DNA of 64,000 nucleotides from Peptoniphilus mikwangii. Lineage in GTDB: Bacteria > Bacillota > Clostridia > Tissierellales > Peptoniphilaceae. The stretch spans positions 350,204 through 414,203 of the forward strand of contig NZ_AUQY01000002.1 in assembly GCF_000468535.1 (NCBI RefSeq), written 5' to 3'. This document shows positions 19,717 to 29,383 of this stretch, piece after piece. Position 1 is the stretch's first letter. Each line of letters opens with the position of its first letter. The notes below the pieces were generated by a model that had not been told where the DNA came from, ran no database searches, and was given only the letters and a program-made list of their open reading frames with translations. The position numbers and the translations under genes were made by a program.

Positions 19717-20538
19717 TTAATTTTCACTTTCCGTTAAATTTTCATCAAAATTATCTTTGTCATTTTTATCATTACCATTTGAATAATCACTTTCTATTTC
19801 TACTATAATATTATCTCCTTTACTCATATCTATTAAAGTGGCTCTTTTATTTGTTTTCCTAATATCTTCCAATACTTGTCCTAACATCTTAAATTTGTAA
19901 TCAAGATTAGTAGGTTCTCCAAATTTAATTTCAATATTATCCTTATTTATACACATAATAGAATTAGAACTTATATTTACACTTTTCAAATTTTGAAAAA
20001 TTTCTTTTTCATCAAAAAGCTTTTTTATAAAATTTTTAGTTTGATCATCTTTAGCGTATAAAAACTTTCCAAGTTTTAAATCTTTTTCATCTATTCCGGT
20101 AAGTTCTACAATATTTTGTAATGGTTCATTTTTTATTCCAATAATTCTAAATTCATCATCAAGCAAATAATAATCCATATAATTTTCTATTTGTAGAATC
20201 GGTTTTCTTTCATAAACTGAAATAGTTACACGCCTTGATAATGAAAAAGAAATTTTTGAAGTTTTAATTACCGGAATATTATTTATATTTTTAATTCTAT
20301 CTTTTTTATTTACAGAAAAATAATTTTCTCCAACTTTAAATTCAGACTTTTTTATTATCTCAGACTCTTTTGCTTCTGATGCCCCTTTTATATTGATTGA
20401 TCTTACATTAAATACTCCCAATTTTAGCATAAAAAATATTATTATACTAAACAAAATTATTATAGAAACTATTTTTCTTATCAAAAGCCTTTTCTTTCTA
20501 CGCTTTATAATTTTCTTTTTTCTATTTCCGTTATTCAT
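19717..20538 (-). CDS. divIB: Cell division protein DivIB/FtsQ
   Basis: 273-aa bitopic division protein. A basic N-terminus (RKKKIIKRRKKR) is followed by one membrane segment around residues 24-43, then a POTRA domain beginning VRSINIKGASEAKESEI, then the FtsQ/DivIB beta domain. The tail is acidic and asparagine/aspartate-rich. In the family it links FtsL/DivIC and FtsW-PBP in the divisome. It overlaps murG by one base (TAATG). Confidence 0.9.
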   Translation of the reverse strand: MNNGNRKKKIIKRRKKRLLIRKIVSIIILFSIIIFFMLKLGVFNVRSINIKGASEAKESEIIKKSEFKVGENYFSVNKKDRIKNINNIPVIKTSKISFSLSRRVTISVYERKPILQIENYMDYYLLDDEFRIIGIKNEPLQNIVELTGIDEKDLKLGKFLYAKDDQTKNFIKKLFDEKEIFQNLKSVNISSNSIMCINKDNIEIKFGEPTNLDYKFKMLGQVLEDIRKTNKRATLIDMSKGDNIIVEIESDYSNGNDKNDKDNFDENLTESEN

Positions 20539-21629
20539 TATTTTAAACTTTCTATTTTATCTACCAATAATTTTACAGCTTCAATATTCCCAATTTTTTT
20601 TGAATTCAATGCCATCTCATTTCTTAAATTATCATTTGAAATCAGTTCAACTATATTATTATATAAAATATCTCCGTTTAAATTTTCTTCTAATATAACT
20701 TTTGAAGCACCTTTATTCTCGTAGCTTTTAGCATTAAAAACTTGATGATTCCCTGCAGTATATGCTTTTGGAATTAAAATACTTGCAATTCCAACCGCCG
20801 ACACTTCAGCAAGTGTCATTGCACTTGAACTTGCAATTACAAGATCGCTTGCCATTAATAATTTTGGAATTTCATATGAATAATTTAATATCGTTATGTT
20901 TTCAGAAATATTATTTTTATTTAAATTTTCCATAAATTTATTATAGTGAGTTTTTCCTGTTATATGCATAAATTTAAAGTTTATATCCTTTTTACTTTTT
21001 ATTATATCAATAACAGCTTCATTTGTAGATTCTTGTCCTCCGCTACCTCCAAATGATAAAACAAATTTTTCACTATCTAAAATTCCAAGTTCTTTTCTCG
21101 CATTCTCTCTATCTATATTTTCAAAGTCATCTCTTACAGGATTTCCGGTTATAATTATATTATCAGTATTCAAATATTCTCTAGCTTCTTCAAAATTAAG
21201 TGAAACAAGATTTGCCTTTTTAGCCAAAAGTCTGTTTGTTTTTCCCGGATATGCATTTTGTTCTTGAATAACAGTTTTTATTTTCTTTTGCTGAGCTTTT
21301 AAAACTATCGGAGCACAAACATAACCTCCGGTACCTATTACAACATCCGGCTTAAATTTTTTTATTATTTTATTGCATTCTCTTAAACCCTTAAAGAGAG
21401 TCAACATTGTAATAAAAGTTTGCTTATTTATTTTTTTTCTTGGTAATCCTTCTATGTGAATCGATTCAAAATCAATACCATATGTTTTTACAAGTTCTTC
21501 TTCAAGACTTCCTTCTTTCCCTACATACAATATTTCATTATCCCCATTTCTTTTTCTTAATTCATTTGCTATCGCAAGTGCCGGATAAATATGTCCTCCG
21601 GTTCCTCCACCGGATAAAATGTATTTCAT
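20538..21629 (-). CDS. murG: UDP-GlcNAc: lipid I N-acetylglucosaminyltransferase MurG
   Basis: Peripheral membrane GT28 glycosyltransferase that makes lipid II. The N-terminal glycine-rich motif GGGTGGHIYPALAIA, the second loop FGGSGGQ and the UDP-GlcNAc site (SSSAMTLAEVSAVGIASILIP) are present. 363 aa. Adjacent to ftsW with no gap. Confidence 0.97.
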   Translation of the reverse strand: MKYILSGGGTGGHIYPALAIANELRKRNGDNEILYVGKEGSLEEELVKTYGIDFESIHIEGLPRKKINKQTFITMLTLFKGLRECNKIIKKFKPDVVIGTGGYVCAPIVLKAQQKKIKTVIQEQNAYPGKTNRLLAKKANLVSLNFEEAREYLNTDNIIITGNPVRDDFENIDRENARKELGILDSEKFVLSFGGSGGQESTNEAVIDIIKSKKDINFKFMHITGKTHYNKFMENLNKNNISENITILNYSYEIPKLLMASDLVIASSSAMTLAEVSAVGIASILIPKAYTAGNHQVFNAKSYENKGASKVILEENLNGDILYNNIVELISNDNLRNEMALNSKKIGNIEAVKLLVDKIESLK

Positions 21630-22739
21630 TTATTCTTCCACATCCCTTGAAATTCTAAGTAGCAAACCTATTGAAATCATAGTCAACATTAATGATGTTC
21701 CTCCATAAGAAATAAATGGAAGTGTTATACCCGTAACCGGAAATAATCCACAGCCAACTCCCAAATTAAATATTGCCTGTATTCCGATATATGTCGTAAT
21801 TCCAACTGCTACATATTTATCATAATAATTTTTTGCCTTATATGCAATCAAATATCCTCTATATATTAACATAAAAAACAAAAAAATCAAAAATATGGCT
21901 CCTATGATACCGAACTCTTCACAAATAATAGGAAAAATAAAGTCATTATATGCAAGTGGTACATTAGAATATTTTTGTCTTGAATGAAACAATCCTACTC
22001 CTCCAAATCCGCCCATAGCTATCGCATACAATGATTGTGTTATTTGATATTTATCTTTTGTTAATGTTCCGCTATCTGTAAAAAACGAAAACATTCTCTT
22101 TATTCTATATGGAAATAAAACTATCATCGGCACAATTGATGCTCCCCCAATGCCAAGTAATGTCACAAATTGATGAGACTTTATTCCCCCTACAAAATAC
22201 ATAGAAAATAATGATATTCCTATTACAACAGCTGTTGAAAGGTCTTTCAACATTATCGGAACAACTGATATTGCCATGATTAATACTAATGAATAAAATG
22301 TATAACTATTTCCCATATTTTTTTTGTTAATATCAAGAAGCTTCGCCATATACACAATAGATGTTATTTTTAAAATATCTGATGGTTGAAATTTAAATGA
22401 TGAACTCGGAATTCTTATCCATCTTATCTGTCCATACTTCCCCCAGCCAAGAGGAGTCCATAATGCAAAAATCAAAAAAATCCCCACTATAAAACCAATC
22501 CCAGATAAATTTCGGATTGTTTTTCTTGGTAATTTTGAAACAACAATAACTCCGATAAATCCAAGTATAGAAAATATTAATTGTCTTTTTGCAAAATAAA
22601 ACCCATCGCCGTCAAAATTTTTTACACCTTCAGGGTAACTTGCACTTGTTACTGCAATAAGACCAAAAAATACTAAAAGTATCAAAATTATTATTAACGG
22701 AAAATCCATAGATTTTAATTTGTTTTTATATTTTTTCAT
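21630..22739 (-). CDS. ftsW: SEDS peptidoglycan polymerase FtsW
   Basis: 369-aa polytopic protein with about ten membrane segments. It has the SEDS signatures (KFQPSDILKITSIVYMA, then the C-terminal GVGCGLFPVTGITLPFISYGGTSLM). Placed between murD and murG in the dcw cluster, which favours FtsW over RodA. Polymerises septal glycan with the PBP encoded upstream. Confidence 0.95.
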   Translation of the reverse strand: MKKYKNKLKSMDFPLIIILILLVFFGLIAVTSASYPEGVKNFDGDGFYFAKRQLIFSILGFIGVIVVSKLPRKTIRNLSGIGFIVGIFLIFALWTPLGWGKYGQIRWIRIPSSSFKFQPSDILKITSIVYMAKLLDINKKNMGNSYTFYSLVLIMAISVVPIMLKDLSTAVVIGISLFSMYFVGGIKSHQFVTLLGIGGASIVPMIVLFPYRIKRMFSFFTDSGTLTKDKYQITQSLYAIAMGGFGGVGLFHSRQKYSNVPLAYNDFIFPIICEEFGIIGAIFLIFLFFMLIYRGYLIAYKAKNYYDKYVAVGITTYIGIQAIFNLGVGCGLFPVTGITLPFISYGGTSLMLTMISIGLLLRISRDVEE

Positions 22740-24055
22740 TATATCAACTCATTTACTAATTTTTTAAAATGTTCTCCTCTTTTTTCATAGGAAGTATACA
22801 TATCCCACGATGCACATGCCGGTGACAACAATACAACATCTCCACTAGATGCTATGCTATTAGAAAGCATAACCGCCTTATCTAAGTCATTAACCATATA
22901 TATTTCATAGCCTAACGGCTTTGATATTTTCTGCAATATATCTGCTGTTTCTCCAAGTAATATAAGTTTTTTTACTTTGCCAAGCCCTATATTAAGCATC
23001 TCTGAAAAATCAGCTTTCTTATCATATCCGCCTGCTATTAAAATTATATTTTTTTCAATAGCGTTAATTGCCATAATTGTAGAATCCGGATTAGTTCCTT
23101 TAGAATCATTATAATATTTTACCCCATTTAACTCTCTTACAAATTCTATTCTATGCTCCACTCCCATGAAATTAGAAATAGACTTTTTTATGACCTCATT
23201 TTTTATTCCAAGAGATTTTGCGATAGCTGTTGATGCAAGTACATTTTCTACATTATGTACTCCCGGCATTTTTATATCATTCACAGACATTATAAATTCC
23301 GTAGAATCTTTACTTCTAAAGTAAATACCGCCTTCCTTTACAAATGTACCAAGCTTCCCGGAATCTTCAAGTGAAAAATAATATATATCTCTATCGAAAC
23401 TTAAACTTTTTAAATTCTGATCTCTATAATTGAATATGGTGTAATCATCTTCATTTTGATTTTTAAATATTTTATATTTAGCATTTTTATAATTAGAAAT
23501 ATTCCCATGCCAGTCTAAATGGTCGCTTGTAACATTTGTTATAACTGAAACTATCGGTTTGAAATCATAAGTATACTCTAATTGAAACGAACTTGCCTCA
23601 ATAACTATATAATCATCTTCTTCAGCTTCAAGAGCTATATCTAAAATTCCCTTTCCAATGTTTCCTACACAGTATGTTTTTCTATCATTGTTTAATATTT
23701 GATAAGTTAATGAAGTTGTTGTTGTCTTTCCATTCGTTCCTGTTATTGCTATTAAATTTTTACACTTAGTAATCCCATAAGCAATTTCAATATCTGATAC
23801 AACTTTAATATTTTTTTCATTAGCAAGCATTAAAATTTCATTTTTAGGATTTATTCCCGGGCTCTTTATTATCAAATCAATTTTATCAATATCTTTTTTA
23901 TTGAAAATTTTAAAGTCTATTTCAAAATCTTTGTTTAAATTGTCTTCATTTTCATCATAGGCGTATAAATTGCACTCAAAATTACTCATACATTTCAATG
24001 CGGATTCGCCTGTAACTCCTAGCCCAAAAATTAATATATTTTTATATTCGTACAT
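22739..24055 (-). CDS. murD: UDP-MurNAc-L-alanine:D-glutamate ligase MurD
   Basis: Cytoplasmic Mur ligase adding D-Glu to the peptidoglycan precursor. ATP loop GTNGKTTTT near residue 105, the central domain motif NVTSDHLDWHG, and the C-terminal domain DSKGTNPDST and LLSPACASWDMY. 438 aa. One-base overlap with ftsW. Confidence 0.97.
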   Translation of the reverse strand: MYEYKNILIFGLGVTGESALKCMSNFECNLYAYDENEDNLNKDFEIDFKIFNKKDIDKIDLIIKSPGINPKNEILMLANEKNIKVVSDIEIAYGITKCKNLIAITGTNGKTTTTSLTYQILNNDRKTYCVGNIGKGILDIALEAEEDDYIVIEASSFQLEYTYDFKPIVSVITNVTSDHLDWHGNISNYKNAKYKIFKNQNEDDYTIFNYRDQNLKSLSFDRDIYYFSLEDSGKLGTFVKEGGIYFRSKDSTEFIMSVNDIKMPGVHNVENVLASTAIAKSLGIKNEVIKKSISNFMGVEHRIEFVRELNGVKYYNDSKGTNPDSTIMAINAIEKNIILIAGGYDKKADFSEMLNIGLGKVKKLILLGETADILQKISKPLGYEIYMVNDLDKAVMLSNSIASSGDVVLLSPACASWDMYTSYEKRGEHFKKLVNELI

Positions 24056-24064
24056 AATTATCTC

Positions 24065-25024
24065 CTAAAATAACATTTTATATGAAATTAAACACAATAT
24101 TAATTCCACAGCATAAAATACAACTACTACCTTGGTTTCTTTCCAACCTTTTTGTTCAAAATGGTGGTGAAGCGGTGACATCAAAAATACTCTTTTGCCT
24201 CTAAGTTTAAATGATGCTACCTGTATTATTACAGATAGAGTTTCTATAAAATATATACCTCCCGCTACAGGAAGTATTAAAGGTAAATTTAACAGTATTG
24301 CAACGGCACTAACTGCTCCGCCCAATGCAAGAGAACCTGTGTCTCCCATAAATACTTTTGCCGGATATTTATTATAATATAGAAAGCCTAATAAAGCTCC
24401 TATTAGCAATATACAAAATAGTTCCACTGTTGTTCTTCCGAGTTTATGTGCAACAACAGCGAAAAAACCTAAGCAAATTATAGTTATTCCACTGGAAAGA
24501 CCATCTAATCCATCTGTCAAATTCACCGAATTAACTGTTCCAACTACGACAAATACAATAAATGGTATATATAATAATCCTATGTTTATGTTCAAATTTA
24601 ATATAGGAATTATTATATTTGTATTAAGTTCCGGAGTTTTATATTGATAAAACAATATTATTAAAGCTACCAAAATTTGACAGATTAATTTTTGTTTTGC
24701 AGTAAATCCTAAATTTCTCTTTTTTACAACCTTAATATAATCATCTATAAATCCTACCAAACCAAATGCAAAAGTTGAAAATAAAAGCATTACAATTTCA
24801 AGACTTTTATCTTTGGATAAAATTACCATAATTAATATAGTAATTAAAAACATTACTCCGCCCATCGTAGGCGTTCCACCTTTTACCAAATGACTTTGTG
24901 GACCATCTTCTCTAATACTTTGACCTGCTTTCAACTTTTTTAACTCCGGTATTACAATTTTCCCTGACATTAACGATATAAGCATTGATAAAATTAAACT
25001 AATCAGGATTCTACTTTCCTGCAT
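24065..25024 (-). CDS. mraY: Phospho-MurNAc-pentapeptide transferase MraY
   Basis: 319-aa membrane enzyme that forms lipid I from UDP-MurNAc-pentapeptide and undecaprenyl phosphate. The family motifs GTPTMGG, the aspartates in FIDDYIKVVKKRNLGFTAKQK, NLTDGLDGL and the metal-site GDTGSLALGG are visible, as is MSPLHHHFE near the C-terminus. Confidence 0.97.
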   Translation of the reverse strand: MQESRILISLILSMLISLMSGKIVIPELKKLKAGQSIREDGPQSHLVKGGTPTMGGVMFLITILIMVILSKDKSLEIVMLLFSTFAFGLVGFIDDYIKVVKKRNLGFTAKQKLICQILVALIILFYQYKTPELNTNIIIPILNLNINIGLLYIPFIVFVVVGTVNSVNLTDGLDGLSSGITIICLGFFAVVAHKLGRTTVELFCILLIGALLGFLYYNKYPAKVFMGDTGSLALGGAVSAVAILLNLPLILPVAGGIYFIETLSVIIQVASFKLRGKRVFLMSPLHHHFEQKGWKETKVVVVFYAVELILCLISYKMLF

Positions 25025-25045
25025 AAATACACTTCCTAACTTTAA

Positions 25046-27346
25046 TTACTTTTCTTTATTCAAATTCTTTTTGTTATTTTCATCATTTTTAGATTCTCTG
25101 ATATTTTCATCTGTAGGAGGAATCGACATAGTAAATACTACAAAAGTATTACTGTTGATTTTACTATTAGGTCCTACAGATTGATATGTCACTTCACCTG
25201 TGCCTTTTATATTATACTCCACGTTTAAATCTTTTAAAATAGTCTTTAATTCCTTCTCGGTCTTACCAACTAAATTTGGCATAACTTTATCTTCTTCAAT
25301 ATTGGAATTTACACTTAAATCTACTATTGTTTCAAGATTTACCATGGCTCCAGCTTCCGGATATTGTTTCATAACTATTGAAGCGTTAGAAATATTATTT
25401 ATATTTGCATTAAATTGTAATCCCACATCTACAATTTTTTTACCTGCGTCCGATAACAACAATCCTGTTACATCAGGAACTTCTACAATATTTTTGTTAT
25501 CAGATGTGTCAATTTTCTCTGTCTTTGGAATATTTAAATATTCTAAAGTATTTTTTAACACATATTGAGCTGCCGGTACAACTACAGTTGCAGCATAAAA
25601 ATCTCCTCTCGGTCTTTGCATAACAACAAGTACTGTTATCTTAGGATCATTTATAGGCGCAACCCCTACAAAAGAAGATATATAATTATCTTCGTATCCT
25701 CCATCTTTTGATGGTATATATGCTGTACCTGTCTTTCCTCCAATTTGATATCCGGGAACTCTTGCCAGTCTTCCTGTTCCATCATCAACTACTTTTTTCA
25801 TCAATCTCTTCATAGTATTTGATGTTTCTTCAGATATCACCTTTCTCTTTAACTCAGTCTTAAATTTTTTAATAACATTTCCATTTTTATCTTCAAATCT
25901 ATCGACTATTTTAGGTGTATTTAAATTTCCTCCATTTACAATTGCAGACACTGAATTTATAAGTTGAATAGGAGTCACCGCTATTCCATGTCCATAACTC
26001 AATGTAGCGAGTCTTATATCTCCTATTTCGTTAGCATTTGCCGGAATTTGTCCTTTGATTTCTGCCGGTAAATCTATGCCTGTCTTTTCTCCAAAACCAA
26101 ATGCTTTTATATATTTTAATAGTTTTTCAGCACCAAGCTCTCTACCAATCTTTACAAATGTAATATTGCAACTTTCCGCCATCGCCTGTTCCATAGTTTT
26201 ATTTCCTATATTTTTAGTATTACAAATTATTTTTGTACCCGGCAAAACAGGTGGACAATAATATATTTTTAAAGGACTTGTTGTATTTTCTTCCAGAGCC
26301 GCTGCTGCAGTTATTACTTTCATAACAGAACCCGGCTCATATTGAGAACTCACACAAAAATTTGTCCAATTTTCAAACCATAATTCCGCTTTTTCCTCTT
26401 TACTTAAATTAGGCCAAATTTTTTCCTGTTCTTCCCCTACCGGTGCCTTAGGATTATTTGCATTATAACTTCTATTATTAGCCATAGCAAGGATTTCGCC
26501 AGTAACCGTATTTTGAACTATAATGGAAACCATATCCGCATTGTGTTTTATTCTCGCGTCCAATGCAGCTTCTTCTGCAAATTGTTGAATTGTTTCATCC
26601 AATGTAAGCACCGGATATGCCCCTTCTTTTGGTGCATAATTTTCTTCATCTGTCAAAGGAATTTGAGTATATGAATTATTCTTTATTGATATATTTTTTC
26701 CTGCTATTCCAGATAATTCATCATCATACTTAGCTTCAAGACCATATTGACCAACTCCATCATCACTTATAAATCCGATAACATGACTGGCAATAGCATC
26801 ATAAGGATAAAATCTTCTTGCAACATCTTCTATTGAAAGTCTCGGTATTTTTAAATCTTTTAATTCAAGAGCTTTTTCTCTTGAAATATTTGAAGCTATT
26901 TTTATAATTTTATCGCCAACCATAATATCCAAAATTTCTTCCTTGCTAATTTCCAACACCGTTGCTATTTTCTCTGACGCCTCTTCCAATACAGCTCTTT
27001 TATAAATATTAAATTCTTCTGTCTTTTGAGATTCACTTTTTTCAAAATTCATATTATAAAATACATTTGCTTTGGTGACATTTACTGCAAGTTCTTTCTT
27101 ATTTCTATCATATATTATTCCCCTGTCAGCTCTTACAAGTTCAGTCTTAGTCAACTGATTCAACGCTTTTCTTGTCAGGTCTTCACCTTGAAATACATTA
27201 ATATATAATAATTTTAATACTATCGCTATAAACAAAAAACCCAAAAAGAAAAGTAGAAAAAAAACCTTTTTATTCGCAGTTTTCGACAAATTATTCTCTA
27301 CTTTATTTTTCTTTTCAGGCTCTGTTAATTTCATTCTTTTGTTCAT
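25046..27346 (-). CDS. Septal class B penicillin-binding protein with two PASTA repeats (FtsI/SpoVD type)
   Basis: 766-aa transpeptidase. One membrane anchor at about residues 27-50, a dimerisation domain (RGIIYDRN), then the transpeptidase with SVMK (S340-K343), SCN (392-394) and KTG (538-540). Two PASTA repeats follow at about 620-680 and 690-745 (EVPDVTGLLLSDAGKKI; VMPNLVGKTEKELKTIL). It cross-links septal peptidoglycan with FtsW. The PASTA repeats match the ligand type of the PASTA kinase at the window start. Symbol left open because SpoVD, PBP2X and PBP2B types cannot be told apart here. Confidence 0.94.
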   Translation of the reverse strand: MNKRMKLTEPEKKNKVENNLSKTANKKVFFLLFFLGFLFIAIVLKLLYINVFQGEDLTRKALNQLTKTELVRADRGIIYDRNKKELAVNVTKANVFYNMNFEKSESQKTEEFNIYKRAVLEEASEKIATVLEISKEEILDIMVGDKIIKIASNISREKALELKDLKIPRLSIEDVARRFYPYDAIASHVIGFISDDGVGQYGLEAKYDDELSGIAGKNISIKNNSYTQIPLTDEENYAPKEGAYPVLTLDETIQQFAEEAALDARIKHNADMVSIIVQNTVTGEILAMANNRSYNANNPKAPVGEEQEKIWPNLSKEEKAELWFENWTNFCVSSQYEPGSVMKVITAAAALEENTTSPLKIYYCPPVLPGTKIICNTKNIGNKTMEQAMAESCNITFVKIGRELGAEKLLKYIKAFGFGEKTGIDLPAEIKGQIPANANEIGDIRLATLSYGHGIAVTPIQLINSVSAIVNGGNLNTPKIVDRFEDKNGNVIKKFKTELKRKVISEETSNTMKRLMKKVVDDGTGRLARVPGYQIGGKTGTAYIPSKDGGYEDNYISSFVGVAPINDPKITVLVVMQRPRGDFYAATVVVPAAQYVLKNTLEYLNIPKTEKIDTSDNKNIVEVPDVTGLLLSDAGKKIVDVGLQFNANINNISNASIVMKQYPEAGAMVNLETIVDLSVNSNIEEDKVMPNLVGKTEKELKTILKDLNVEYNIKGTGEVTYQSVGPNSKINSNTFVVFTMSIPPTDENIRESKNDENNKKNLNKEK

Positions 27347-27354
27347 GATTCCTC

Positions 27355-27762
27355 CTAATCTTTAGTAAATGATTTAAGTACAGAAATAATAGGACTTAAA
27401 AATACGTTGTTATTTACATCTTTTTGTTTTTGGTCCTTACTTATATCTACATAAACAATTTGATTTTCTTTAGGATAAATCATACCTAATTTGTACATTG
27501 CTTCATCTTGTATTTCAGTTGAGCTTTTTATTCCCTTTACCTCTCCTATTAAAGACATTTTAGTCTTTTTAAGTTCCGAAATTTCCTTTTGTTGTATCAT
27601 AATTTTCTTATCTAAACTTGAAAGTTGTGCATAAGTTAATGTAGATGCACATACAACCATCATAACAATAATAAGAGTTATATATAAAGGTCTTTTTGAG
27701 GCTCTATTAATTTTTTTTATTTTATTTTTTTGTATTTTAAAATCATTTTTTACTTTAAACAT
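27355..27762 (-). CDS. ftsL: FtsL-like cell division protein
   Basis: 135-aa protein with a basic cytoplasmic N-terminus, a single membrane segment around residues 28-48 and a coiled-coil-like stretch (SSLDKKIMIQQKEISELKKTKMSL). The layout and the position between rsmH and the PBP gene match FtsL. Sequence conservation in this family is low, so the call rests mostly on topology and synteny. Confidence 0.85.
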   Translation of the reverse strand: MFKVKNDFKIQKNKIKKINRASKRPLYITLIIVMMVVCASTLTYAQLSSLDKKIMIQQKEISELKKTKMSLIGEVKGIKSSTEIQDEAMYKLGMIYPKENQIVYVDISKDQKQKDVNNNVFLSPIISVLKSFTKD

Positions 27763-27771
27763 TTTACACCT

Positions 27772-28710
27772 CTATAATTTTTCTGCAACCCTTAATTTTG
27801 CACTATGTGCTCTGTTATTTTCTATTAGTTCTTTTTCAGAAGCAACTATAGGCTTTCTTGTTATTATTTCAATTTCACGTTTTTTACCGCAGTTGCATAC
27901 TGGAGCCTTTTCAGGACAAATACAATCTAAATAATAATACTTGAATGTTTCTTTAACTATCCTGTCTTCAAGAGAATGAAATGATATTACAGCTATTCTT
28001 CCACCTGGATTTAATCTGTCAATCATTCTACCAAGTGTATTTCTTAAAACATCAAGTTCATTGTTTGTTTCTATTCTAAGTGCTTGAAATGTTTTTTTAG
28101 CAGGATGACCTTTTTTCTTTCTCGCTGCAGCAGGAATTGCATTTTTTATTATTTCAACCAGTTCAAAAGTTGTATCTATAGGTTTTTTTATTCTACTTTT
28201 AACTATAAAATCCGCTATTCTTCCTGCCCATTTTTCTTCAGAATAATCCCATAAAATTTTTGCAATTTCTTCCTTTGAATATCCATTTACTATATCCCAA
28301 GCACTAAATGCAGCATTTGTATCCATTCTCATATCAAGCTTTGCATCATAATTATATGAAAATCCTCTATCCCCTTCATCAAATTGATATGAACTTACTC
28401 CCAAGTCCAGTAAAAATCCATCCACTTTATCAATTTCCAAAGAATCGAGAATAACATTAAAATCTTTATAATTTGAATTAAATAACTTATAGTTATTATA
28501 GCCGAGTTCTCCAAGAACCTCTTTTGATTTTTCTAATGCAGCTAAATCTTGATCTATACCTATTAATAGTCCTGTTCCATTAAGTATCTTTAATATTTGA
28601 GATGAGTGTCCCGCTCCACCTATTGTCCCATCAACATATATCCCATTTTCTTTTATATTCAATAAATTTATTGTATCTTCAAACAATACTGATTTATGAT
28701 TAAATTTCAT
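27772..28710 (-). CDS. rsmH: 16S rRNA (cytosine1402-N4)-methyltransferase RsmH
   Basis: SAM-dependent methyltransferase for N4 of C1402. N-terminal HKSVLFEDTINLLNIKENGIYVDGTIGGAGHS binds SAM; the ISFHSLEDRIVKETF and C-terminal NNRAHSAKLRVAEKL motifs are characteristic. 312 aa. A four-cysteine cluster (CICPEKAPVCNCG) near residue 255 is common in Firmicute RsmH. Its ATG lies directly after the mraZ stop. Confidence 0.97.
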   Translation of the reverse strand: MKFNHKSVLFEDTINLLNIKENGIYVDGTIGGAGHSSQILKILNGTGLLIGIDQDLAALEKSKEVLGELGYNNYKLFNSNYKDFNVILDSLEIDKVDGFLLDLGVSSYQFDEGDRGFSYNYDAKLDMRMDTNAAFSAWDIVNGYSKEEIAKILWDYSEEKWAGRIADFIVKSRIKKPIDTTFELVEIIKNAIPAAARKKKGHPAKKTFQALRIETNNELDVLRNTLGRMIDRLNPGGRIAVISFHSLEDRIVKETFKYYYLDCICPEKAPVCNCGKKREIEIITRKPIVASEKELIENNRAHSAKLRVAEKL

Positions 28711-29142
28711 TTATATTCCAAGCTCCGCCATTTTTTCGGCAACCTCTTCATAGCTTAAACCTTCATCATCATTATATGAATCCCAATTTTCACTACTCCA
28801 TATTTCAGCTCTCGTACTTGCTCCTATAATAACTACATCTTTTAAAATTTCTGCATGTTCTCTGAGATTTTGTGGTATTAGCGCTCTTCCCTGTTTATCT
28901 AAATCTTCATTTGTAGCTCCAGAGAAAAATATTCTTATAAATGATCTTGCAGCTTTATTAGTCATCGGTAATTCTTTAAGTTTATTTTCAATCCTTTTCC
29001 ATTCTTCATTTGGATACACAAAAAGACACTTGTCTAATCCTTTTGTTATTACAAAATTATCTCCAAGATCTTCTCTTAATTTAGATGGAATCATCACTCT
29101 TCCCTTATTATCGAGGGAATGTCTATATTCACCTATAAGCAT
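28711..29142 (-). CDS. mraZ: Transcriptional regulator MraZ of the dcw cluster
   Basis: 143-aa AbrB-fold DNA-binding protein with two MraZ repeats ([21 protein letters not shown] and [20 protein letters not shown]). In other bacteria MraZ binds direct repeats before its own gene and controls the dcw cluster. The start [11 protein letters not shown] at 29142 is preferred to a GTG at 29154. Four operator-like repeats lie immediately upstream. Confidence 0.95.
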   Translation of the reverse strand: MLIGEYRHSLDNKGRVMIPSKLREDLGDNFVITKGLDKCLFVYPNEEWKRIENKLKELPMTNKAARSFIRIFFSGATNEDLDKQGRALIPQNLREHAEILKDVVIIGASTRAEIWSSENWDSYNDDEGLSYEEVAEKMAELGI

Positions 29143-29149
29143 TTCTATC

Positions 29150-29184
29150 ACCACTTATTACCACTATTTACCACTTACTACCAC
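29150..29184 (-). promoter_or_regulatory. MraZ operator: four GTGGT boxes at exact 10-base spacing
   Basis: On the minus strand GTGGT occurs at 29180-29184, 29170-29174, 29160-29164 and 29150-29154, each exactly ten bases apart. Known MraZ operators are short G-rich direct repeats with this period, usually three or so. The last box is part of the mraZ ribosome site (GTGGTGAT), so binding could affect both transcription and translation. A TATAAT at 29222-29227 is a possible -10, which would put all four boxes in the 5' leader; the -35 is poor. Confidence 0.85.
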
Positions 29185-29229
29185 TTTAATTACATTTTAC
29201 ACTATTTACGTTACTTATTCCATTATAAT

Positions 29230-29265
29230 TTATAAAAAAAATAAATAGGGACCTAAGTCCCTATT
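29230..29265 (-). terminator. Rho-independent terminator after the histidine kinase gene
   Basis: Minus-strand stem ATAGGGA / TCCCTAT with a six-base loop (29245-29264) followed by TTTATTTTTTTTATAA. It separates the two-component operon from mraZ. The remaining ~118 bases up to the kinase stop hold no recognisable feature. Confidence 0.85.
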
Positions 29266-29383
29266 CTCTATTTTTATATATCTACGCTGTTATATTTAAA
29301 TCAAAATCAAAATTCAACTATATATTGTTTATAATCTTTAAAGGCATACTATAAATTGTTTTTTTCCCATTATTATAATTACA

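Noticed and set aside
29150..29184. Short tandem repeats as a CRISPR remnant or microsatellite
   Set aside because: Exact 10-base phase before mraZ is better explained by MraZ binding sites.
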